DNA of 64,000 nucleotides, taken from the NCBI GenBank assembly GCA_963575745.1, contig CAUYUJ010017869.1, positions 1 to 64,000 on the forward strand, written 5' to 3'. Source of the stretch: Prorocentrum cordatum (lineage: Eukaryota; Sar; Dinophyceae; Prorocentrales; Prorocentraceae). Positions 1 to 9,493 of the stretch are shown here, piece by piece. Position 1 is the first letter of the stretch, and every line of letters starts with the position of its first letter. A model generated the notes under the pieces. The model worked only from the letters and a program-made list of their open reading frames with translations, was not told the DNA's origin and did no database searches. The translations under genes and the position numbers were made by a program.

Positions 1-138
1 CTCTGGATGGGATTGGTCGTTAGTGGATGGGCTGACGGGGATGCACTAGCGGACGTCGGGCACATCAGATTTCTGGATGGGCAGCGGTCGTTTCTGGATG
101 GGCTTAGGGGGGGCGGTTACATATTAGCGGACGCATCA
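1..138. repeat. Short direct repeat, about 71-bp period
   Basis: Two imperfect copies (about 1-58 and 71-138) share the words TCTGGATGGG, GGTCGTT, TGGATGGGCT and TAGCGGACG in the same order. The second copy runs into the predicted donor side of gene A's most downstream visible exon, so the repeat is probably intronic. Confidence 0.5.
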
Positions 139-139
139 C

Positions 140-449
140 CTTCGGATTGTAAAACGTGCCCGAAATGATACCCACGAAGCGCATTCGGCTGGCTGGGTTC
201 TCCAGTGAGTGGCCCTCCACCATGATCATCACGTCGCCGACATCGGCGGCGGGTCTCGTTAAACGTGCCATGAGGTTGTGAATGCCATGTTCTATCAAAT
301 GGAACTGCTGAACGTTTGGCACCGTTGCCCGAGGAACAGGCCGAGCGTTCCTGCCGCAGCCCCACAGGCTGAAGTCTGGAAGGTCAGGGATGGGCTCAGC
401 GCGGACGACCAGGTCGTCGGCAGCATCGCACTCGAAGTCTTCCTGCTAG
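140..449 (-). CDS. Gene A, third visible exon (unknown dinoflagellate family)
   Basis: Open frame with diverse, protein-like composition: an acidic start (EDFECDAADDLVVRAEP), then DFSLWGCGRN and a hydrophobic stretch containing VGDVMIMVEGHSLENP and MRFVGIISGTFYNP. On the coding strand it is preceded by an AG acceptor (GCAG before GAAGACTTC) and followed by a plausible donor (CCGAAG before GTGATG), so I read it as an internal exon; the gene continues off the left edge. Strand and order fit the two exons upstream at 612-1856 and 2900-4758. I do not recognise a function. Exact boundaries are by eye. Confidence 0.5.
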
Positions 450-611
450 GCGGAAGCATCCGAATGCGATCTGCTGATCCTTCTCTTACTCTTCCTCCTT
501 CTCCTCTTTCTCCTCCTCCTCCTCCCTCCCATCCAGCCTCGATCCCCCTCCCCCCCCTCCTACTCCTCCACGTGCTCCTCCTACTCCTCCTCTCCCTCCT
601 CCTCCCATGCC
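450..611 (-). other. Predicted intron of gene A with (TCC)n tract
   Basis: Pyrimidine-rich TCC/CCTCC low-complexity DNA (about 480-605) separates two protein-like stretches on the minus strand. The frame can be read through it, but the translation becomes Arg/Gly repeats. An intron is the simplest reading. Confidence 0.4.
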
Positions 612-1856
612 ACCGTGAAGTTTGCAAAATTGACACCCGCATGTCCTTGGTCGGCCAACCGTGCAATTGATGCCACTCGTAGAACTCCTCGCAGGAGATC
701 GGGGACGAGCGGCAACCTCGACCCCAGGAAGTGGCATACGCGGGCGCCTGGGCATCAGCGGGCACCATCTCTGCAGGCGTGTTCTGCCAATCCCCGAAGG
801 CCTCGTGGTGAGCGTCATGATTCATGAGCTGCCACTGTTCCCTGAACCTGCTGCGAGCCGTGCTCAGCTCCTCGGGCGTCAAGGCGGAGCCCTCCGCCCT
901 CTTCAGACTCGCCAACGTCTTGTTCAATTCCAGCATGTACGGGCTCAATCCGCGCCGACGGGGTGGCAGAGGTCCGCCGCCGTCGCCGTCGCCAGGTGGC
1001 CCGCCGCCGCCATCGGCCCCGCCAGCTCCCACCGCCCTCGCGCCCGGCAGGATGGAGGCGTTCGCCAGCGCGATCTCCACGGGGCGGTCGACGGCCACGG
1101 GCTCAGGCGCCGCGGCGCTCGCAGCAGCGCCATCGGGCCCACCTGCAATTGGAAGAAACTCAGGCCGAGCAGCGGCAATGAGTGGCTGCACCTGCACTCG
1201 AAGGTCCGACGACTTCAGGGCTGCATCTCGCTTCATGCTCAACGGGTCGACGCCACCGCATTTCTTGTGCACGGCGAGTGCCTGCTGCAGCAGCTGCTCC
1301 CTGGACGCCCCGCCGAAGACGCGACCTGGCGCACGATGCACTCGACCAGCCTGAATCTCCGCGTTGAGCCTCTCGATGATGTCGGTGGAGAATCCGAACG
1401 TGCGAACATCAGCCAGCAATGTTTTCCTGCGCGCCTCACTCATCAGCAGAGGCACGGTGTTGAAGCGGTGCTTCACGCCGTACGCGTACACGCCGAGCTC
1501 CTCGCGCGATGCATCGAGCAGTCGCCGCGCAACATCCCTGCGCTGCTCTTCCGATGAGCGGGCGCTGCAAAGCGTGAAGAGCGGGCGCGGCCAGCTCGAG
1601 TGCCGAAGATCCCACCTTCGGCTGATCGCAGAACTCAGGCGAAGGATGCATGAACGCGCGAAGCGCGCATAGCCAAGGTCCCTCATCGGCGCCTGGACTG
1701 CATCGAGGATAACCAGCGGATCCCTCTCGCCGCCATGAAGCCACGATTCAAGTACATGCAATAACTCTGACAAGCAGTGGCCGAGCAAACTATCCGCCAC
1801 CGCTGGCACTTGGGCCGCGATGTCGTGCTGTCTGGTGCGGTTGATGGTAGTCTTCT
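612..1856 (-). CDS. Gene A, second visible exon (unknown expanded dinoflagellate family)
   Basis: About 400 codons of convincing protein. The N-terminal half is mostly helical (LLGHCLSELLHVLESWLHGG, YARFARSCILRLSSAISRRW), followed by a basic segment with HRAPGRVFGGASREQLLQQA and a Gly/Pro-rich linker (PPGDGDGGGPLPPRRRG). It ends in a helical and aromatic region (REQWQLMNHDAHHEAFGDWQ, EEFYEWHQLHGWPTKD). There is no in-frame stop back to a TAG at about 1857, so the exon probably starts just after that point rather than at the ATG at 1809. The C-terminal end is placed before the GGA/TCC tract. The composition resembles a protein family I remember as repeated many times in Symbiodinium drafts; no function is known to me. 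Confidence 0.6.
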
Positions 1857-2318
1857 ACCCCCCTCTGCACGCGCTTCCGCGCGCCCGCGTGCCCCCCCTG
1901 GAAATGGGCGCATCGCCTGAGACATCCTCGCCACATCGGGAAGTTGCGTAGGGGGAGGGGACACGCCTTGTCACATGTGACACCAATGGCACATTTCGAC
2001 ATCACGTCTCGGGAGCGTCACGCGCGGTACCTCCGCCGCGTCTGAGCGGGAGAGGCGCCGAGGCGGGCGAAAACGGGGACCGCGTCGCCTAGGCCCGTGG
2101 AAACAAATAACAGTTCCAAAAGCCAGTGTTCAGGCGTCCATTTCAAACCGACCCGAGATGAACTCCGATATTGCAGAAGAACGTTGCGTTAGTGTAACGC
2201 CAATGTGTGTTGACACCGCCAGTGCTGCACGCGTGTTTCGCCTGAGACACCACCTAATAATAATTTCGGCCCCTGGAAAAGTGAAGACGGACGGGCCGCA
2301 TATGACAACTCTCTCTCT

Positions 2319-2352
<34 letters not shown>

Positions 2353-2899
2353 ACCACCACCACCCCCACCGCCCCCCCCCCCCCCCCCGCGCCCTGCGCG
2401 ACGTTCCGATGGCCAGGCCTTAGATTTCAATACCGCATGCGTCAGAGAATGTCTCGGGCGAAACGGGCGAATGTCTACTTCGTTGCTTCTTCACTCCCTC
2501 CTCCTCCTCCTCCCCCCCCCCCTCCTCCTCCCCATCCTCCTCCTCCTCCTCCTTCCCCTCCTCCTTCCTCCCCCCCCCCCCCTTCCCGCTCCCCATCCCC
2601 CCCCCCCCTATCGTCGTCGCCGTCGTCGTTTTCCTGAAGCAGCCGAAGTGACTAAGTGTCACGTGCTACTGTTTCGGCGCCTCCCTCGCGGGAGAACCGC
2701 CGTCGTCATCGCCGCGGTTGCCGCTTTCGCAGCAGCAGAAGCCATCGCCACCATCATCCCCGCCGTCTTCGCCACATGCAATGCCCCTGCCGCCATAACA
2801 ATCACCAGTGGTGGCCGCCATGGCTGCAGAGGTATTATCTTAGTTTGAAAAACCAAACGCGTCACTTGTAAAACGCACGCGCCCCCTAGCGCAAAAACC
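1857..2899 (-). other. Predicted intron of gene A with poly-C and (TCC)n tracts
   Basis: About 1 kb with no protein-like frame. It contains a 32-bp C run (about 2321-2352), a second C-rich run (2370-2388) and a CCT/TCC tract (2490-2635). It lies between two minus-strand exons that look like parts of the same gene. The donor could not be fixed; a GTGGTT near 2903 is one candidate. Confidence 0.4.
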
Positions 2900-4758
2900 A
2901 CCGACGCGGCTGGGCTGGCGCGGTGGCGGGAGCAGCCGCAGGCAATCATATCATCTGGGTCCAGGAGACGCTCGAATTTGCTGCGGGCGTCGTCATCCGC
3001 GGGCCATGGGTCGCCCAAAAGTGGGTACAACAAACGCCTGTCGATGATGCCCACGGAAACCGTGAGCAAGGCCAGCTCTGGAAAAGTCTCGGGGTCATCA
3101 AAATACACGCCAACCCGTGACAGCCGCGACGCATTCACCTCAGCGACGTGCGATTGACATGCCTCGCCGCCGGCGGATTGCGGCATCTCGCTGGCTGCGC
3201 CAGGTTTTCTGATCGAACGCGGGAACGCCTTCACGCCGATATTGCACACGATTCGCATCAGCAGCAACTGTTTCATATTGACCAAGGTGTGCGTCCACCT
3301 GCTTTCTGCTGGACTAGGGTCCCCGCCGCCATACAGCGCATTCGTGACCGAACGAATTGTTCTCTCGCAGCAAGTGTCGGCGTCCCTGCAACACGGCCTG
3401 CCAGTTGACTCGTCCCAGCAATAATGCACCCCATCTCCGTGGAGATCCCCGTTGACCATTCTCATCAATTCACCCAGGTCCTGTACCCTCCGAGACACCT
3501 TGCCGTTGGCGCGCTTGTGGTGGTCCGCATCTGGGCGGAAGAGAACATTGATGCACTTGGACAGCGGGCAGGCAATGCCGTCTGGCGGCGGGCCGAGGAC
3601 CCGCCGCCCGAGCATCTTCTGCACCAGAACTTCGATCGACTCGCATATGCTGGTCCGCACACCGTCAAGGCGAAGCAAGTTGGCTAAGCTGAAGAGGCGC
3701 ATTGTGTGGTGCTTGAGCGGTACAACTTGCAATTTTGTGCGGTGTTCTAAGTGCACGCCACACGTCTCTGGGAACACAAGAAGCCGACCGCTGCTGCGCG
3801 GAAGCACCATCGTTTCCCATTGGTGACAGAATTGCTTCATCAAGAGGATGTTCCCAGACGCCTTGTCACCAGTCAGAGCCACCGTGAAGGACGAGAACGA
3901 ACGCAACAACCGATCAATATTCTCCACGGCGTTGAACTGGAATGGCCGCGGGATTGCTTTCAACACAGCGGGTAGGATCGCATTGGCTGAAGTGCCGCTC
4001 ACCTTCATCGGGTTGACAAGGGTCTGCTCGCAGAGCGATCTGCTGATCGCGCTCTCGTCGTTGATGTGGTTAGCCAAGGTCAGCCTGGCGTAACCTCGCT
4101 GGCAGATCGTCTGAATGCTCGTGGTTGTCTTCCTGCGGCGGCACCCCATCTTCGGATATGCTGCGAACTTGCAGCTGACCTCGTCCCACAAATGAGCATA
4201 TGACATGTGGACGAACCGATTGCTGGCACCTGGGTGCTGCAAAGCCTTCTCACCGCCGCGGAGGACGTGCTCCACGCCATCATCCTGCCTGGCCTTGATC
4301 ACGCGGGCTGCGGCGCACACCAACCGCCGAATGTCGATGCCAATGTTCAGCGTGCCCAGGCGTCTGGCAAAGACAATCCTGCTCAAGACGGTGAAATGTG
4401 CTGGTCTGAGGTCGTCCTTTTTGATCCTGCCGACGTGTTTCACGGGCCGCCCGAACAATTGGGCGCATGCAGGGATCAACGTACAAGCCGTGTGCATGTC
4501 CCCTTTGAGCTGTTCAAAGTCTTGGCGGAGTTTCGACTCGCGGCCCTGGGCGCACAACAACATCTTCTTGGAACGAGCGTGGCTCATGAGCTCGGGCGTC
4601 CTTCTCTTGAGATCAAGGCGGGCAAGGGGCGCTGGCGCTGGAAGCGCCAGAGGCGGCGGCACGGCAATGTGATCATCGCCGTCTGCATCTGGAGGGCCGC
4701 CTGCAACCAAACCCCCGATCGCCAACGGCATCGGCACATCCTCGATGTGTTGGTCCAT
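2900..4758 (-). CDS. Gene A, first coding exon (unknown, possibly transposon-derived family)
   Basis: About 600 well-composed codons from the ATG at 4758. Residues 1-60 are a Pro/Ala-rich acidic leader. Then come a Lys/Arg-rich helical part (about 60-210), the segment ALTGDKASGNILLMKQF (about 294-310), PETCGVHLEHRTKLQVVPL (330-348), HYCW...CC...CCERT (about 445-467) and SRWTHTLVNMKQLLLM (about 486-501). The D-x-A-x-x-N and C-x-x-H pattern followed by RWTH recurs, as I remember it, in a family with many copies in dinoflagellate genomes; a transposase-like origin is possible but unproven. The Cys pairs could bind metal. Translation after about residue 620 (below 2,940) becomes unconvincing and is probably intron. 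A DinoSL relic lies 83-103 nt upstream. Confidence 0.65.
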
Positions 4759-4840
4759 GCTGTGTGCGACACAGAAACTGAAGCCTCAACACAGGACAGA
4801 GGGCCTCAAGCACTGCAAGCTGGAAGCAGGATCTCCTCGG

Positions 4841-4861
4841 TTTGAGCCAAAACGGCAATAC
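4841..4861 (-). other. Relic of dinoflagellate spliced leader upstream of gene A
   Basis: On the coding strand the sequence is GCCGTTTTGGCTCAAA. The 3' part of DinoSL is GCCATTTTGGCTCAAG, so 14 of 16 positions match. It lies about 83 nt before the ATG of gene A, on the correct strand. Known biology: trans-spliced dinoflagellate mRNAs are sometimes reverse transcribed and reinserted, leaving SL relics in genomic DNA. A new acceptor may be the CACACAG just before the ATG at 4758. Confidence 0.6.
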
Positions 4862-4869
4862 CATCACAT

Positions 4870-5680
4870 CCTCACATCACCACATCAACATTGAACGTTG
4901 TCCACTGCCCATACCGAACCCCCTGCCGAGACGTAGCAAACACTGTTTGAGGAGAGGTTGGAAGCACTGCATGGGGAAACGCTGCAAGCACTGCGCCGAA
5001 CATAGTACAAACGACGTTTTGTAGTAGAATTGCAAGCACTGGCTCGGACACTGCGCCAATATAGACTATGACCACTTTGGTAGGCATCAACATGTGCCTG
5101 ATTGTTGACTGCTGGCGGGGGGGCATGTGAAGGAGGATGAGGATGAGGAGGAGGGTGAGGATTCCAATAAAGAGTTTGAGACTGAGGGGGAGGAAGAGGA
5201 AGAGAAGGAGGAGGGGGAGGAGGAGCAGGAGGAGCAAGAGGAGGATGAGGATACGAATGATGCAACGGAGAAGAAGGAACGGGGGGGGAAGGGGGAGGAG
5301 AAGGAGGAGACGGAAGACGGTGATGATGACGATGGTGACGATGGTGGTTATAACGATGTTAACGGTGAGTCCTTCTGAGAGCGCCACGGGGACATTGTTT
5401 CCACCGCTGGGTTGCAGAGACACTGCGCACGCTGTAAGACGTTCCACGCCCCGCAGGACACTGCAAGCACTGAAAGGCACTAGTGAGACGTTGCAAGCAC
5501 AGCCTGGACGAGTCAAGCACTGTTTGAAGAGCCGCTGCAAGCACTGAGAGGGGAACACTGGCAAGCACTGTTGCCGAGGACGCTGCAGGCACTGTTTTTG
5601 GAAAAGCTGCAAGCACTGTTTGAGACACGTTGCAAGGACTGCCTGGGACATGTTGTAAGATCTGTTTGGGGAAGTGTTAC
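4870..5680. repeat. Dispersed GCAAGCACTG repeat, about 25-31 bp spacing, with GGA tract
   Basis: The core GCAAGCACTG or a near variant recurs at least a dozen times, often followed by TTTGA or preceded by CGCT, in two patches: about 4,940-5,060 and 5,455-5,680. Between them is a (GGA/GAG)n-rich tract (5127-5320). Long open frames on both strands here are translations of the repeat (minus strand VLAT-CLKQCLQ; plus strand poly-Glu) and I do not count them as genes. Confidence 0.7.
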
Positions 5681-5689
5681 ACATAGGAA

Positions 5690-7010
5690 ACGTTGGTTGA
5701 ACCGGGGGGGGGGCTAAATAATGAGACGAACTGGGGTACTGGGTACATGAAGACGGGGGGCGGGGATGAACGAGGGAACAGGGAGACATAATGCGAGGGA
5801 GCTAGTTTTTTTGCGAAGTCGCGTAGCTCAGCGGTCAGGGCACCGACGCGGAACACAAGGGATTGCCATTTGTCAAACGAATCAAAACTCAACTGGTGCC
5901 GCCACCCTGCGCGCCGCATACGGCGGCTTCGACGTCGGCAGTTTCAAGCGGGCCGCGGGAACAACACGGCTACAATGATGCAAGTGCGGCGCAACTGCGC
6001 GACGAAAACAAAGCATCGCGCCCCGCGTCGCTGCCCTGCTGAAGCGACGGGGCACAAACAAACAGGAGCGACCAAGCGTTGGGTGGGGCGCGCGCCCACG
6101 GCGAACAAACGATAACTTTCCGCGCAACTAACGCGGGCCTCTGCTGAGACCCGCGGCCCCCATCGCAAAACTTGACTACGAACCACACAAACCAGTGCCG
6201 ACGCCGCGAGCAGCGAGGATCGCCCGCAGACAATTCACGAACAGATTACACAACTGGCGCGTCAATTGCGATACAGCTAGCGGATGTCAGACGCAAGGGC
6301 GGGGTAGACAGTCGAAGCACCAATGCCACTGTCATTCAGGGCGGACGCAGAAGACAAGAGTCGCACCAGCGAGCGGCGCATCGACAATGATGCCCCTACT
6401 GCCGTTGGCGGCAGAGGCATCGAGCGAGGGGGCGGCGCGCGCCGACTCTCAACGAGACGCTGCCCCGAACTCAACCGACACGCTCGCGTCTCGTGGCAAG
6501 CGCGCCGCAGTTGCAAATAGAAACGGGTGGCTCGCACGCGCACAACAAATGCGAATCGCAGGCAAACGTGGATCAGATCGTGCTGCTTCTAAGACAAACA
6601 TGCAAGTTGCAGCGAAAAACACATGAATATTGCATGTAGTTCGCATACCAAGAAGTTGGATGGTGGAGCGAAATGACCCTGCAACTTCCTCGATTTCCTC
6701 CATTCTATAGAAACCACCGAACTCTGACCCCCACGGCTACACAATCCATGAGAGCTCCTCGACAAATAGAAACAAAAAGTGTCGCGTGTGACGGCCTTCC
6801 TCTTCCTCCACCTCTTTCTGCTACTCCTCCTCATCCTCATCATCATCTTCCTCCTCCTGCTCGTCACCATCATCAAATCATTCATCTTTCTCATCCTCAT
6901 CACGGCGTGTCATACGTGACGGCCTTCCGTGCCCCCTCGAAAAGTCGCAACACAGAATAATGGGGTGGCACGGTGGGGAGAGTTCAGGCAGCTGGACTGA
7001 GGGGATCAGG
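5690..7010. other. No recognisable gene
   Basis: Mixed-composition DNA with short open frames on both strands (for example a 143-codon frame at 6195-6626, plus) that lack protein-like hydrophobic patterning. A TCC/CATCATC-rich tract lies at 6800-6900. I see no repeat shared with the rest of the window. Confidence 0.3.
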
Positions 7011-7139
7011 TGTTCAGTGCCTCACGGTCTTCTGAAAGCATACACCAGCGCACATCACACTACCAACGCGACTCGGGATCGGAGCGACGCTCTCCCATGT
7101 ACCAACACAATGTGTACATGAGAGCGGTGGTTCTCCGGA

Positions 7140-7385
7140 TTGTACCACGGTGACGACGGATTCCCTCTCATCGGTACCTTCTACTTCATCAAGCCCGAAA
7201 GATGGATGAAGGGAAGGATGGAAGACGGAGCGCCTGATGCCGCAACAGCGCAAGCACACGCTTTCGCAGAGAAGGGCGGACGAGCCTCTGCCATGGAGTC
7301 TACAAAGGCATTGAAGAAACCGTCTGCTGGTGGAGCCGCCGTGACGGAGACCTGGGGGGACATGGTTGAAAATATGTGTGATTAG
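7140..7385 (+). CDS. Possible short exon or small protein
   Basis: An 81-codon frame beginning MYHGDDGFPLIGTFYFIKPERWMKGRMEDG, followed by an Ala-rich segment and ending in WGDMVENMCD. The first 30 residues look like real protein: aromatic, with alternating charge. It is the only plausible plus-strand coding segment in the first 20 kb, so orientation argues against it. No family recognised. Confidence 0.25.
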   Translation: MYHGDDGFPLIGTFYFIKPERWMKGRMEDGAPDAATAQAHAFAEKGGRASAMESTKALKKPSAGGAAVTETWGDMVENMCD

Positions 7386-7413
7386 GCTATCGAAGCAAGT
7401 CATAGGTGCGTGC

Positions 7414-7607
7414 GTACGGCAGGTTCGTGTCGTGCCGACCCCAGTGTTGGTTTTTGACACCGCAGGGATCGTTCAACCTTGAACGATCGGCCGCTGTCGC
7501 AACGTCCGATCGTTCAACATCGATCGATTCTGGGTCGCCGGCGGCGTTCAACCTTGAACGCCCGCGCTGGGGTCGCCGCTGGTCGACACGACGCAAACCT
7601 ACCGTAC
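7414..7607. mobile_element. Foldback (MITE-like) element, copy 1
   Basis: Starts GTACGGCAGGTT and ends AAACCTACCGTAC, so the outer ends are inverted; ACCCCAG near 7440 and CTGGGGT near 7567 continue the pairing. Inside are nested palindromes: CGTTCAACCTTGAACG twice, and CGATCGAT. A second copy of the same length lies at 7939. No coding capacity. Confidence 0.75.
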
Positions 7608-7694
7608 GACTATAAAAACATACGCGCGCAACAACGAACCACAGTGGTCGTGCGCACGTCTGAAAACTCCCTCCCCCACCGCAAACGCGGTAAG

Positions 7695-7855
7695 AACAGG
7701 GGCAGGAGGAGGAGGAGGAGGCCGAGGAGGAGGAGCGGGAGCAGGAGGGGGAGGAGGACGAGGAGGAGGAGGAGGAGGAGGAGAAGGAGGAAGAGGAGGA
7801 GGAGGAGGAAGAGGAGGAGGAGGAGGAGGAAGAGAAGGAGCGGGAGCAGCAGGGG
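7695..7855. repeat. (GGA)n low-complexity tract between the two foldback copies
   Basis: An almost uninterrupted GGA/GAGG purine run on the plus strand. It reads as poly-Arg/Glu/Gly in every frame. Confidence 0.9.
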
Positions 7856-7938
7856 CAGGACGACGGGTGTCCACCGAGACGTGAAAATTCTGCTCCGAAA
7901 ACGCAGCGCACCACAAGACAGACGCACGAGCACGAGCA

Positions 7939-8132
7939 TACGGCAGGTTCGTGCCGTGTCGACCCCAGCGTTGGTTCCCAACACCGCGCTGGATCGTTCA
8001 ACCTTGAACGATCGGCCGTCTCCGCAACGTCGAAATCGTTCCACATCGACCGATTCTGGGCCGCCGCCGGCGTTCAACCTTGAACGTCGGCGGCGGGGTC
8101 GCCGCCGGTGGACACGACACGAACCAGCCGTA
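7939..8132. mobile_element. Foldback (MITE-like) element, copy 2
   Basis: Same organisation and 194-bp length as the copy at 7414: TACGGCAGGTTCGTGCCG at the left, GAACCAGCCGTA at the right, ACCCCAGCG near the left end and a GC-rich counterpart near the right, and CGTTCAACCTTGAACG twice. Internal differences from copy 1 are scattered substitutions, so the copies are related but not a recent duplication. Confidence 0.75.
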
Positions 8133-8195
8133 CCAAACTTCCCGCTTCTGCAACTGAGGAATTCGAGCTCAGTATTTCACACAAAAGACTCCACG

Positions 8196-8435
8196 CACAA
8201 ACAACACACACAACGCACACACAACACACATCTACACACACAGCTACACACAGACACACACACAACACACACATCTACACACACAACGCACACACAACAC
8301 ACATCTATACACACATCTACACACAGACGCACACACACTCAACACACACACACACATCTACACACAACGCACACACAACACACATCTACACACACAGACG
8401 CACACACACAGACGCACACACACACACATGCTGGT
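8196..8435. repeat. CA-rich microsatellite
   Basis: ACACAC runs interrupted by ACACAACACACA and ATCTACACAC units, with a higher-order period near 50 bp. Open frames through it read as Thr-His repeats and are not genes. Confidence 0.9.
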
Positions 8436-8719
8436 CGTCAGCGGGCAGGCGACTCACCATGCCGTCAACCCACGCGAGAGCAGTCGGCCCCTCTCGGGGC
8501 AGGGTTAAGCACTAGCCGGGCCGGCGGGAACCGAGGCACTCGCGCGAGCGGCAGCGCGCCCACCAGAAGGAGGCGGGCGAGGAACGGCCGAGGCAGAAGC
8601 CAGGGCAACGGGGGGAGAGAGAGCGCCGCGGGGGGTCAGGAGCGGGTGCGCCTCCCGCGCGCCCCGCGCGCGAGCGCTTCAGGGCGTACCGTCTGCTCTT
8701 GGCGCTGCTGCCTGACAGC

Positions 8720-8875
8720 TGAGGGGGTCGGGACCCGCGGCCGTCTGGGAGGCCTCTCGGGGGCCTCTTGGGCGGTCTTGGGCCGTCTTGGACTCTCTTG
8801 GGCCGTCTTGGAGGCCGTCTTGGACCATCTTGGGCGGACTTGGAGGCCATCTTGGGCCATCTTCGCTATTTGTTG
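8720..8875. repeat. CTTGGGCCGT degenerate repeat
   Basis: About a dozen units of TCTTGGGCCG or TCTTGGAGGC at 10-15 bp spacing. This is the same vocabulary that makes up the long segments at 24,992-26,877 and 27,706-29,588. Confidence 0.7.
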
Positions 8876-9119
8876 AGGATGTCCCGCGCGACACGGCCGT
8901 TTCAGGGAGGATTTGTTCCGGAGTTTGCGCTCCTGGAAGGGCCCTGCCAGCAGCGCCAGTCACAGCACTCACAGGCTCAGGGTTGGTGGCCCCTTTGGGA
9001 TGGGGTCGGGGCCTCCATAGCGCCAAGGACCGCGCGGCCCTTCCTGAACTGTAGCTGGCGGCGTTGCGTTCCAGGCCGGCCCAGGCCTCAAGCCCCTTGC
9101 TTGGAGGGACGCTGCGTTT

Positions 9120-9370
9120 GGCAAGTTTTGCATGGTTCGCTAGGGGTTGGACAGCTTTGCCAGGTGGTGCTAAGACGTTAGCCAAGTCGTTTAGTAAGCG
9201 TCTGATGCGGTAGACCGCCTGGTGAAATGCTAACGGTTGTCGTGCGTTTAGTAAGTGGTCTAGCTAACGAGTTCCAGCTTCGACCAGGCTTTAGCTAAAG
9301 GGTTTAACGGCTTTAGCAAACCTCGCTAAACGGGTTTAGCAAACCTCGCTAAACGCTTTTGCGGCCCTCC
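9120..9370. repeat. TTAGC/GCTAA degenerate repeat, left patch
   Basis: Recurrent words TTTAGC, CGCTAAACG, TTTAGTAAG and TTAGCAAACCTCGCTAAAC at 15-30 bp spacing, partly self-complementary. The same words recur at 20,245-20,560 on the other side of the gene block. Confidence 0.65.
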
Positions 9371-9493
9371 GAAGTGACAAAAACGTACCTCGACAGCCTT
9401 CAAAACACAGAGCGCCCACGCTGAGTTTTCATCACCGCGGAACGGACAAAGGCAGGCGGAACGGCAGAGCCAGTGGCAAACCTGATCTCACAA

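Noticed and set aside
661-1557. Plus-strand 298-codon frame over gene A
   Set aside because: Antisense to a convincing exon in a GC-rich region; no protein-like patterning.
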